A DNA stretch of 64,000 nucleotides from Gavia stellata. Lineage: Eukaryota; Chordata; Aves; Gaviiformes; Gaviidae. The stretch covers positions 19,909,943 to 19,973,942 of the forward strand of contig NC_082600.1 in the NCBI RefSeq assembly GCF_030936135.1, read 5' to 3'. The position numbers and the translations under genes are program-made. Position 1 is the stretch's first letter; every line of letters begins with the position of its first letter. This document shows, in pieces, positions 20,951 through 31,900 of the stretch. The notes under the pieces were generated by a model. That model was not told the origin of the DNA, did no database searches, and saw only the letters and a list, made by a program, of their open reading frames with translations.

Positions 20951-22432
20951 CAGTAGCAATTGCTTGTCTCGTGAGCCAGAACTGGCAGGAAAAAGCTTTT
21001 CCTCGGTCAGTTATCTCTTTAGAGCCGTGTTTCTGTACCAAAAAGCAGCAGAAAGACAAAGCCTCTTTTCTCATTCCTTCTCTGTAACACGGGGTGCCAG
21101 AGGTACAAAACGTGGCAGCACAAATTTGCTTATTCTGTCCTTTCACTTTGGGTGTGAGAAGCATTTCTTGGACTGCTGCTTGAAGTGACAGTTTGAGCGA
21201 CAGTTGGAGGAGGATATACGCGATAAAGTGATGAGTGATCTCTTAAATATCTTGCTGAAACGCTGCAAAATCTTTCAACACGAAGAGATGCTTCTGCAAA
21301 ATTAGACCCGAACTGCGAAGCTGTGCAGAGGCACGCCAGGTTGGCCTGCCTCCATCTGCGACTTCGGGGCCTTGTTGGGTGTCTCGGGCCCCTTGGGCCT
21401 GGCCAAAACCCGCTGCAGCCCTGTTGCATAAGGAGCTGTAGACATGCCATGACCATGTGTGTGGGGTTTTTATATGTCTCTAACTGAAATAATATAGATA
21501 AACCAGAAGGAAACAGGTAACAAAGCCTTCTCTGCACCAGAAAGAGGCTCACAGGACCGCTTTAAAAACAATGAGAGTTTCAAACCAGCAAAAACTTCCT
21601 GGCACATCTCAAAGCTAGGTACAATAACCGTCTAAATGTAGAAGTAGGTTACAGACATTCATAATATCTAAATTCTTCAGTATTTCTCTTATTGGAGTGT
21701 TTTCATTGCTCTTTTTCAAAATCCCATTCTTGAAGACTGAGTCAGCAAGAAGTCTGTGAATGTGTCAGGGATCAGTATTTTAAATAAGGTTTCACTGCTA
21801 AGTAATTATTAAAGAGTATGTTTACATATGAAAAAAATTAAAATTTGCCTATGAACATCACGGCCCAATTTCTTGACTCTAGTGAAAGTTTTCTTCCTAA
21901 CTACAGCTTTCACGATAACCTTCCTGATGTGCTGTTGGAAGGATTTTGAGTTAAATTCCATGGTAATGTGTTTCCTTTATTCCATTTGCTCACTAGGAAG
22001 TAGAACACTTTTTATTTTAAAATTGTCATGATTTCCTTTTCACAGCTTTACTGAGTACAAACTGCTTTCCTGCTGGCATGAACACTTCTTACTGTCTTTT
22101 TTCCAAAGAATTCTTTCAAAATATTGTAAACAATCTAGCCACTTTTCCTTGTAGTTCTAGCCAAGTGGAGCAAGTGCAATGAAACCTTTATGGGAAAATT
22201 ATATGCCCGTGTAATTGTAATTACAATGTTTATGAGTGAGGGTTTGCTGAAGTGAAACATAAAAGTGACATTGCAAACTCATTCCATTTTTTACTTGGTC
22301 ATTTAAAGTATGATAGCATTTTTGAAAAATGCATGTTTGAAAATCTTAGGTCTAAAACAGCTTGATGTCTTAACAAAAGGAAAGGAAATGGGTATAGTGC
22401 ACTGGTAAAAGCATCACACAGTATTCTCCAGA
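20951..22432. other. Intergenic DNA, nothing recognised
   Basis: Moves from GC-moderate to AT-rich; short frames only. Confidence 0.6.
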
Positions 22433-23695
22433 ACAACCTTACACATCAGGCCCAGTCAGCATGGGTTTATGAAAGGCAGGTCCTGCTTGACTAACCTGAT
22501 CTCTTTCTATGACAAAAAGTGACCCACTTAGTGGACGAGGGAAAGGCTGTGGGTATAGTCTGCTTAGACCTTACTAAAGCCTTTGACACCGTTTCCCACA
22601 GCATTCTTGTGGAGAAACTGGCTGCTCATGGCTTGGACAGGTGTACTTTTCGCTGGGTAAAAAACTGGCTGGATGGCTGAGCCCAAAGGGTTGTAGCGAA
22701 TGGAGTTAAATCCAGTTGGCAGCTGGTCATAAGTGGTGTTCCCCAGGGCTCAGTATTAGGGCCGGTCTTGTTTAATATCTTTATCAATGATCTGGACAAG
22801 AGGATCAAGTGCAACCTCAGTTTGCAGACCACAACAAGTTGGGCAGGTGTGTTGATCTGCTTGAGGGTAGGAAGACTTTTCAGAACAGGCTGGATCGATG
22901 GGCCGAGGCCAATAGTATGAGGTTCAACAAGGCCAACTGCTGAGTCCTACACTTGGGTCACAACAACCCCATGCAACGCCACAGGCTTGGGGACGAGCGG
23001 CTGGAAAGCTGCCCCGCAGAAAAGGACCTGGGGGTGTTGATCAACAGCCAGCTGAATATGAGCCAGCTGTGTGCCCAGGTGGCCAAGAAGGCCAACAGCA
23101 TCCTGGCCTGTATCAGAAATAGTGTGGCCAGCAGGAGTAGGGAAGTGATTGTACCTTTGTACTCGGCACTGGTGAGGCTGCAGCTCAAATACTGTGTTCA
23201 GTTTTGGGCCCCTCACTACAAGAAGGACATTGAGGTGCTGGAGCGTGTCCAGAGAAGGGCGATGAACCTGTGGAGCACAAGCCTTATGAGGAGTGGTTGA
23301 GAGAACTGGGGTTGTTCAGTCTGCAGAAGAGGAGGCTCGGGGGAGACATTATCACTCTCTACAATTACCTGAAAGGGGGTTGCAGAGAGGTGGGTGCTGG
23401 TCTCTTCTCCCAAGTGACAAGTGATAGGACAAGAGGAAATGGCCTCAAGTTGCACCAGGGGAGGTTTAGATTGGATATTAGGAAAAAGTTCTTTACTGAG
23501 AGAGTAGTGAAACATTGGAATAGGCTGCCCAGGGAGGTGGTGGAGTCACCATCCCTGGAGGTTTTTAAAAGATGTGTGGATGAGGCACTTAGGGATATGG
23601 TTTAGTGGTGGACTTAGCAGTGCTAGGTTTATGGTTGGACTTGATGATCTTAAAGGTCTTTTCCAACCTAAACGATTCTATGATTCTATGATTGT
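22433..23695 (+). mobile_element. CR1 LINE, 5'-truncated and broken
   Basis: The 3' part of a CR1 non-LTR retrotransposon. It runs from the reverse transcriptase region ([18 protein letters not shown] start, [20 protein letters not shown]) to the 3' UTR with GGACTTGATGATCTTAAAGG and the ATTCTATG repeat tail at about 23673-23692. It aligns by eye along its whole length with the minus-strand copy at 26011-27468. The frame is broken by stops and small deletions. The catalytic FADD box reads FADH at 22821-22832, so it cannot encode active reverse transcriptase. An open frame (22953-23300) and an overlapping one (23270-23605) are remnants of its C-terminal region. Confidence 0.93.
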
Positions 23696-25645
23696 ATATT
23701 AGTCATAAAGCCAATTTGTTGTATTAATGTACTGTAATGACAGTAGAAAGAATAGAACTACATTAATTGCAGAGAACCTGAAAAAAGCTTTTAGAAGTGA
23801 CATCATCATTCTATGGGAAATAAATATACTAATTTCAGGGTTAACAAGTAAATCATTGTTGCCCCAAATAGTCTCCTGTAAAACAGACTGTTTAAAAAAA
23901 ATAAAATCAAGAGCATTAGTGTTTTCAGGACAGCAATTATATTCTAAGAATTAGCTTGCTTTGAGCACAGGTTGCTCGAATGAATCAATGGGAATAAATA
24001 CCAATTACATGTTTATTAGAAAGAGTTACATTGATCAAGTTCAGGTAATTCCAAATCAATCAAGTCTGAGTGATAATGGTACATTTTATTTTTCCATGGG
24101 TGCTCTATGTAGGCCATGTCCAAAGCCATCAGTGAGTATCGGGAAGGTAATATGGAGTAGTGAGCAGAGTTTGTTACTGTTCTAAATATATCACATTCAA
24201 AACATTTTGACTAAAAACATGCACCATCCATTTAAAACAACCATTTTAAAAGCAGTGTATTTACAGCAATGTCATTACACTAACATCTGTTAAATATATG
24301 CAGGTCTGCCATCTTATGGACCCTGAATGGTACTACCAAATAACAGAATGTGGAACTACATGTTCATATTAGAATAGTTTGAATGTTTCCTTTTCAGGTA
24401 ATGTGTTCTTTGTTCTAAAACTTGCACCATTTTGAATCATTGTTTCTATTTGATAGGTATATTTATTGCATTTATGTATGCGTGCAAGTGTACACATGCA
24501 AACACACAGTCAGATAAAGGCATTACAATTGCAAGTTCAAGCATGGAAAAGCTGGGAAGCATTAAAGTTGAACTTGGTTGTTTACATTATATGACAGCCT
24601 TGAACAACAGCATCATGTGCTGTTTTTTTCTTTGTGATCGCTGTCTGATTCAGCGTTCAGGTTAGATGGTGCTATTTAGTGAATAGCTGTTCAGAATTTT
24701 GCTTTAGCCTCTTTGTTTGGAGTGTGACTATGCTGTATTTGCTGCAAGCTAGTCAAGCCCTATTCTAAAGACAAAATTATTGATTTCTATATGGGCTTTT
24801 CTGTAGCTGTTATTATTAGGCTATTATTAGGAACAATTTTGAATAAAGTTTGTACAGGCCAAAGCAGACAATCATCATGGAAATTTTCAGCCTGAGTGAT
24901 TAAAGTTTGGCAAAGCTATTAAAGTTGCTAAAATGGTGCTCTTTTGTTTGTTTGTTTTTATTTTCTATTTTAATAAAAGCTCATGTCAGATAAACTTGAT
25001 AAGTGACTTTTGGGTCAGCCAAGAACAAATGCACAAGAACACAAGAGTGTTATAATTAGTACATCAAGTATTATTATACATTATTTTCTCTTTAACTGGT
25101 GCAAATTTATTTTTAGTTGAAAAGGATTCCTCAGGAAGACCTTATTACTTTGCTTTTGAAAAGTTTGAGGTGAGTTAGGAAAGTGGTTGATCTAAGTGAT
25201 TGTGATACTGTCAGATACTGTAATGGTACACTTAAGATAATCAAATTGTCCAGCATTCAGTGAAGTTTTGAAGAGTTTTACCAGTTGCTGGAAAATCTGG
25301 TAGCACCTGGAATCTAAACATTTAGGAGGATGTCTGATTTCACTGAGTTGTACCTGTACTAGAAAACACTCTGCATTATATTCTCTCCATTTAGTGTCAT
25401 TTGCAAATATTCACATCTACCCTGATACTCTTGCTGGGAAAAGACACTGAGAAGAAACTGCCATTTAGATTACTGTCAGCTGAATTTGATGATGTGAAAT
25501 ACTACTTAGCACCACAATAAAAGTCTTAGCATAATTGGTTTTGTCTAAGAACAAATGGAGTCTTCAACTTTTCAGTTATTTCCCACTTATAAGAAGGGTT
25601 TTCTCCCCCATTTGATCTTGCTTGATTGTAATATCATATTTTCAT
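23696..25645. other. Intergenic AT-rich DNA, nothing recognised
   Basis: No frames, repeats or promoter-like composition recognised. Confidence 0.6.
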
Positions 25646-26069
25646 ATGTGTCAGAGTCCAATACTCTCTGACCGGGTTATTGTAGATCTGCACATGGGGG
25701 TTTAATGTTTAATATAATTTAATTATTTGATATATTCAGTGCTATATGGGATGTTGATTTAGAAGAGTGATGCAGCAATGTACTAAAATCACAACACAAG
25801 GATAAAATAGCAGTTGCAATATACAAGTGAATCACAATAAAAACATAGTACTTGTTATGGGTCTCTGCATGCTCACCATCACAATGCTGGGCATCCCCTA
25901 TCACCCAGAAGGAGTATGTCGGTTGAAGCCACCTCAAGCCCATTGCTTTCTCCAAAGTGCATGTTGTTGGTTGCTCAGTTTCTATACTCTGCTTTTGGCT
26001 GAGCCACATATCACAGAATCACAGAATCACTACGGTTGGAAAAGACCTGTAAGATCATCAAGTCCAACC

Positions 26070-26160
26070 TAAAAAAAAAACAAAAAAAAAACCAAACCCC
26101 ACCACACAACAACAACAAGCCACAACACACCAAAAACCAACCCACCCAACACCACACAGC
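26070..26160. repeat. A/C-rich low-complexity stretch in the CR1 3' UTR
   Basis: Starts with two A runs (A10 C A10), then CCA, CAA and CAC repeats, with almost no G or T on the plus strand. It sits between the conserved CR1 terminal signature and the rest of the 3' UTR. Confidence 0.8.
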
Positions 26161-26170
26161 ACCATGTCCA

Positions 26171-27421
26171 TCAAGCTACATCCCACAATGCCACATCCAC
26201 ACGCTCCTTGAATACCTCCAGGGAGGGTGACTCTACCACCTCCCTGGGCAGCCTGTTCCAGTGTTTCACTACTCTCTCAGTAAAGAACTTTTTCCTAATA
26301 TCCAGCCTGAACCTCCCCTGGCGCAACTTGAGGCCATTTCCTCTAGTCCTGTCACTAGTCACTTGGGAGAAGAGACCAGCACCCACCTCTCTGCAACCCC
26401 CTTTCAGGTAGTTGTAGAGAGCGATAAGGTCTCCCCTCAGCCTCCTCTTCTCCAGGCTAAACAACCCCAGCTCCCTCAGCCGCTCCTCATAAGACTTGTG
26501 TTCCAGACCCCTCACCAGCTTCGTCGCCCTTCTCTGGACACGCTCCAGCACCTCAATGTCTTTCTTGTAGTGAGGGGCCCAAAACTGAACACAGTATTCG
26601 AGGTGCGGCCTCACCAGAGCCAAGTACAGAGGCATGATCACCTCCCTGCTCCTGCTGGCCACACCATTTCTGATACAGGCCAGGATGCCGTTGGCCTTCT
26701 TGGCCACCTGGGCACACTGCTGGCTCATATTCAGCCGGCTGTCGATCAACACCCCCAGGTCCTTTTCTGCGGGGGAGCTTTCCAGCCACTCATCCCCAAG
26801 CCTGTAGCGTTGCCTGGGGTTGTTGTGGCCGAAGTGTAGAACCCGGCACTTGGCCTTGTTGAACTTCATCCGGTTGGTCTCAGCCCATCGATCCAGCCTG
26901 TTCAGATCCCTCTGCAGAGCCTTCCAACCCTCAAGCAGATCAACACTCCCACCCAACTTGGTGTCGTCTGCAAACTTGCTGAGGGAGCACTCTATCCCCT
27001 CATCCAGATCATCAATGAAGACATTAAACAAGACCGGCCCCAAAACTGAGCCCTGGGGGACTCCGCTTGTGACCGGCCGCCAGCTGGATTTCACCCCATT
27101 CACCACAACTCTCTGGGCTCGGCCATCCAGCCAGTTTTTTACCCAGCGAAGAGTGCACCTGTCTAAACCACGAGCCGCCAGCTTCTCCAGGAGAATACTG
27201 TGGGGAACAGTGTCAAAGGCTTTGCTGAAGTCCAGGTAGACAACATCAACAGCCTTCCCCTCGTCCACTAGGCGGGTCACCTGGTCATAGAAGGAGATCA
27301 GGTTGGTCAAGCAGGACCTGCCTTTCATGAACCCGTGCTGGCTTGGCCTGATCCCTTGGTTATCCTGCACGTGTCCCGTGAGCGCCCTCAAGATGAGCCT
27401 CTCCATAACCTTCCCCGGCAC
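26171..27421 (-). CDS. CR1 ORF2 reverse transcriptase, C-terminal part
   Basis: An uninterrupted 416-codon frame encoding most of a CR1 reverse transcriptase and its C-terminal region. Motifs in order: [29 protein letters not shown] with the first catalytic aspartate; [24 protein letters not shown] with the catalytic pair at 26975-26964; [44 protein letters not shown] near the end. The frame stays open upstream of the chosen Met, to the truncation. The endonuclease domain and ORF1 are missing, so the copy cannot move on its own, but the open frame shows it is young relative to its partner. Confidence 0.9.
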   Translation of the reverse strand: MPGKVMERLILRALTGHVQDNQGIRPSQHGFMKGRSCLTNLISFYDQVTRLVDEGKAVDVVYLDFSKAFDTVPHSILLEKLAARGLDRCTLRWVKNWLDGRAQRVVVNGVKSSWRPVTSGVPQGSVLGPVLFNVFIDDLDEGIECSLSKFADDTKLGGSVDLLEGWKALQRDLNRLDRWAETNRMKFNKAKCRVLHFGHNNPRQRYRLGDEWLESSPAEKDLGVLIDSRLNMSQQCAQVAKKANGILACIRNGVASRSREVIMPLYLALVRPHLEYCVQFWAPHYKKDIEVLERVQRRATKLVRGLEHKSYEERLRELGLFSLEKRRLRGDLIALYNYLKGGCREVGAGLFSQVTSDRTRGNGLKLRQGRFRLDIRKKFFTERVVKHWNRLPREVVESPSLEVFKERVDVALWDVA

Positions 27422-27896
27422 CGAGGTCAGGCTGACAGGCCTGTAGTTCCCCGGATCCTCCTTCCGACATGTACATTTCTCCCCTGCTATGGTGGTCTGG
27501 CTAGCTCAGGAAGACGTTATTCTCTACTGGTTATCTCAGGGAAGGCTGTTTATACAGTGTGATGACCCACTGGTACAGCTGTATGTCTGAAACAAAGGTT
27601 ACCCTGGAGTCCCCTTTGTGTTGAGGTAAGTTCAGCTTTAGGATAATTGGTGGTTATTCTTTACAGTCTCCATTGAGATAATTATTTTTTTGCTCATCTC
27701 CTCTGAGCCTTGACCCATTGTAGGGGGGTGTAGGTTGGTTGCATTCCACCCCTTGGCTCAGCCCAGCATTCAACCATTATTGGTGTTGCACAGTGAGCTT
27801 AATACATTTGTCATACCAGTTACCAGCCCTCTTGCCTGTGCATGCTGAGGGTGAGAGCATATGGGAAACTGATTATTTACAGGTTTAGTATGTGAT

Positions 27897-29900
27897 TTAA
27901 CATGAGTTAATATCATGCACTGTTTGATTTTTCAGGTAACAGGTCAATATCAGGGTTGCAACAAATAATGATATGATGATTATTAACAATACAAGCATAG
28001 GACGTAACATTAGTTTCAGTACACTGGTAGCTTTTGGTGACAAACCTTTAAAGATACCGTACCAATGATGTTCAGTAAGGCTGGTTTCCACTTTCACTAA
28101 TTGACACAGTTCATTATTACCATATACCATTATTACTTGTCTTTCATCTAAACATTTTCCAATTTCAGACAGATGTTGGGTAAACTTTGCATTTTGTTTG
28201 AGAAAGTCATCTTGTGGATCAAAGGTGATTCCACATGTTACTGATATCTTAAACGGTGTGAAATAAGACTTCTTTTGTTCAGTCAACAAGAAGTTAACCT
28301 GTAAATCTGGTTGGTTATTTGGTCAAAAATATATGTCATTTTACAGCAGCAAATGTTGCCACGTCCAAAATTTACATAATCTTTGAAGTGGATAGTATTG
28401 AAGGTGGATACACACACACATCCAAAACCATTGACGTATACTCATATCTCATTACTGCATAGATGGTGCGAGATGCAGATACCAGAGGAGTGTTTCATAC
28501 TGCACAATTCTGGAGCTCTAAGCATGGTAGGGCAGGTCCATGCTCAGCTTGATAGCCAGGTAGGTGTAGTGTTTACTAATTTCATAAATGTCATGTGTAT
28601 TACAATGCAAACAATGTCCTGCTACTATAGGTATCCACATCTTTTTATTAAAGACTTTAGGAATGACAGCAAATTGGCGTAAGGGTATGATTGTTGTATG
28701 AGTGGCACTCATCTGTCCAGTTCCTAGCAACTGGAATATTAACTCCTGTGTAGCTGCATTATCATAAGGGCCCTCAACAGTTTTAAGCCATCCTCCTCTG
28801 AATTTGTCTTTCACCAAGTGAGGGAACACTGGTTCTAAGGTTGTATTTGACTGCTTTCAATGGCTACCCAACTCTGATTAACCTGATATATACTTGTTAA
28901 TTGAAATAGAATACAAGATAAAGCAGAGCTGGTTTCTTGTGGTAAGGTTTTGGGTGGTTAGTAATGGGGACCACAGAGGTACATTAGTTGGTTGCTAAAG
29001 TTGCCAAGTACCTTGCCAGTCTTGCATGGAAGTTTGTAAAGCTGTTGGTATCTAGCTTGCAGTCATTCTGGTTACACCAGCTTTCATTTCTTCCAATACT
29101 GATAATTTATTTGCTATCAGTATCAAATGAATTCAATATTCCTGATCCTGTACCAATTCCACCCAGCAAAGTTTGCATGATACCTCTTTTAGTTCTGTGT
29201 CCTATTGGTGTATGATTTTGTAGCCACGAATCAGAGAGGGACACTATATTCAGCACAAGTCTTGTTCCATGCACTAGTGCTTACGTTGGTTAAGTTCAAA
29301 CGTATGTTCATTGTCATTAATTTTTGAGTCATAATCGTGGGTTCTCATCCAACATGCAATTGCATTAAGTAAAGGAGTGCCTTTGTTAAGAGGTTGTTTT
29401 GGTTGCTTTGTAAGATACGCAATCAGGAACAAGTGGTATCTTAATTTTGTCCATTCACATCAACTTCCTATTGATTATTAGCAGTGTTTATGGAAAAATT
29501 GCTGTATATTATTACATTGTTCTCATTGTTTACAATTCGAGCATAATTCTTATGAGCCATTAAGCTACGATTAGTTGCCTCATATGTCTGTAGTACCCAC
29601 TTAATTTTATTGTTGAAATAATTTGCAATTTCTCATCCAGTATTACATATAGTTAAAGCCAGATTAATTTTAGATTTCAGGATTACTGTAACATTATCAA
29701 CTACTATCAATCCTTGACCTCGTGCTAATGCAGACAGTATTCTTCCTGTAACTAGTTTCAAAGTTGGGTTGCAACTGATGTTCAACATCTGAGCTGTTCC
29801 AAAGCCAATGTGAAAAGGCAGAACCTGTTAGAGACAGGTCTCAGGCATACGTTCTCATTGTCAGTATTCCCATGGTGATAAGGTAACCCTGTATTTTCCT
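27897..29900 (-). pseudogene. Retroviral env relic (ERV-L-like element)
   Basis: A broken envelope gene on the minus strand, downstream of pol. A glycine-rich segment beginning MQTLLGGIGTGSGIL at 29178, followed by an Asn-Ser-containing stretch, resembles a fusion peptide. Further along are a 103-codon frame (28829-28518) and a 130-codon frame (28289-27897). The latter carries one hydrophobic anchor at about residues 97-117 (VLLIIIISLFVATLIL) and a short cytoplasmic tail. The distance from fusion-like segment to anchor is about 1.2 kb, long for a transmembrane subunit. Stops and frameshifts separate the parts, so no functional protein can be made. Family placement is by motif order only. Confidence 0.6.
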
Positions 29901-29989
29901 GCAAATGAAGACATCTAGCTCTCGGACATAATCCAAGCCCCAGTTATTGTTAACTTACTCCCTGTAGTGTCTACAGAATCCCATACTCC

Positions 29990-31900
29990 TTTTCCTTTGT
30001 AAAATTTTATTTTTAAAATGTGATCCATTATCAGATTGTATTTCTCTGGGCAAGGGAAAAGTAGCAAACCACCAGTTTAAACCAGCAGTGATTGCTGGAC
30101 CAGTTGCAGCTTGGGTGGGGTGCACATTCTTTACACCACTGTTTCTGCTCCTCTGAGGATGTATTTTCAGCCTTCAGGTGTTCACTTTAAAGGACCAGTA
30201 TAATCTACCTGATGAGTTTCTCAGAGTAGTTTACCTTCCCTGAGATTGGCAAACTGTTGTCCTTTTGAAAAGTACTGTACTATTGTTTGAAAAAATTGGC
30301 ATGCATCTACAATATATATTGCCAGAACTTTTGTCAAATGCTCTTGCAGCTCGTTGAAATAAATCGTAATTCCCAGTGTGTCCTAGCCATTCCTGTAACC
30401 ACTGTCTCGCCTTCCCATGGTGGCGCATGTGTTATTGGAGAGGAGGGCAGATGGGAGTATTCAATAGGCATCCCAATTCGCTCTACGCTCTCTGATCATT
30501 TGCTTTCTTTATTCATCCCATCATTTTTCACCTGGTGAAGTATATACAAAGCCCATCACTGCACAGCAGTTTCCTGGGCTACCATTAAGGGTAGCAGCTT
30601 ACCAGTTAAAATTGGTTTTAAAGTAGGAATGAGCACACATAACTTGATTTCCCTTTCTTGAATTAATGGCTCAGTAGTTAGCAGCCCTTCATATGCAGTT
30701 AACAACACTTTCTCAAATGGAGTGCAGTTGGGAGCCTTGCCACGATTTAGAACAAGACGTAATAGGTAAACTTTTTTACCGTGCACATCTTGTTGCCATA
30801 ATCCCCATTGATATCCCTCCTAACCTATGCCTATATAAAGTCCACTTGGGTGTGCAGGGTTATGGGTCCCATAGATTGGTTAGTAAAATTTCATCATTTA
30901 AAGCATTTAATGTTTCATGATGATTTTGTTCCCAATTCCATATTGCGTTTTTCTTCAGCAAATTGTAGAGATCCTCCTAAAATACTGAATCCAGGAATGC
31001 ATGACCTCCAAAGCCCAAAAGTTCCTAATAAAGCTTGTAACTGCTTTTTATCAGAAGGTGCTTGAATGCTTTGTATCTCTGCTCTCATACAGATTCTGGA
31101 ACAGTTTCTGTCCTCCTATCCATCATGTACCTAAAAATGTAGCTTCTTAACTTGGTCCTTGCCATTTCAAGTCAGGAACACTAATACTTAATTCTTGTAA
31201 ATGCTGGACAATAGCATTCATACTTTGGTGAACCATTTCGTCATCATGTCCTCCAATTAGAGTATAATCTGTATATTGCAAAATTGTTACTTCAGGTGGG
31301 AGGATGACTGATTGTAGATCTTTAGCTAATATGACATGGGCAATGGTGGGGCCGTGTTTAAAACCTTGTGGTAGGTGGTAAAACTATATTTTCTTCCACC
31401 CCAAGTAAATGCAAACTGTGCCTTGTCTTGCTCTTGTATCGGGATCATAAAGACCATACCTTTTGTAGCTAACACTCCCACCCACAGAAGAGCACATTCA
31501 TAGCTACTATGCTGGGAACAGGGGCTGTTAAAGGTCCAGTTGCTTCATTTAAAGTCAATAGTCATGTGCCATATCCTGTCTGGTTTCTTAAAAGGCCATA
31601 CTGGGGTGTTGTAAGGTGGGTGAGTTTTTTCTGTAGTACCCCATTACTCTAATTTTTTGACTAATTCTGTCACAGGTTTTGTGGCAGGAGTTTATGGCTC
31701 TGAGCCTTCTTCCATTGTGGGGGTGTGTTGATAGGTCACAACATGTGATTAATCTCCCGGGTATAAATTTTAACTTGTTTGTTATCTATCCTAGCACAGA
31801 TTCTATGACAGCAAAACAGACTGTTACAGAGCAGGGGCTCCCAGGCTTAATCCATTGGATAGGGGAAAGCCTTTGGTGCAACTGGTAGCATCAAACTTCT
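29990..31900 (-). pseudogene. Retroviral pol relic (reverse transcriptase and integrase), ERV-L-like
   Basis: Minus-strand remains of a pol gene with many stops and frame changes. From the 5' side: an RT start reading TPVWPFKKPDRIWHMTIDF (about 31610-31550), PQGFKHGPTIAH (from 31371), and the RT active-site box at 31275-31264, which reads YTDY where YxDD is expected. A long RNase H/connection frame is at 30786-30556. The integrase zinc-binding CKEC is at 30135-30124 and SDNGSHF, the second-aspartate segment of the integrase core, at 30035-30015. Similarity to ERV-L (class III) comes from the RT wording, including KWQGPS after the active site. The element is dead. Confidence 0.7.

Larger units (their letters stand above)
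26011..27468 (-). mobile_element. CR1 LINE, 5'-truncated, with a long open reverse transcriptase frame
   Basis: A CR1 copy on the minus strand. Its 3' tail (two copies of CAGAATCA, complement of the ATTCTG repeat) is at 26011-26030, followed by the 3' UTR signature. The body extends to a 5' truncation near 27468, where the frame reads [19 protein letters not shown]. An A/C-rich stretch (26070-26160) lies within the 3' UTR. Similarity to the broken copy at 22433-23695 is high but in inverted orientation. Confidence 0.95.
25646..27750 (-). mobile_element. Candidate 3' LTR of the ERV, split by the CR1
   Basis: Following the env relic on the minus strand are a purine-rich run (AAGGGGTGGA near 27750), a TATAAA at 27554-27549, then the CR1, then an ATTAAA signal and a segment ending GGACTCTGACA at 25646. 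Removing the CR1 would leave about 650 bp beginning TG and ending CA. No 5' LTR copy is visible in the window for comparison, so the boundaries are inferred. Confidence 0.35.
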
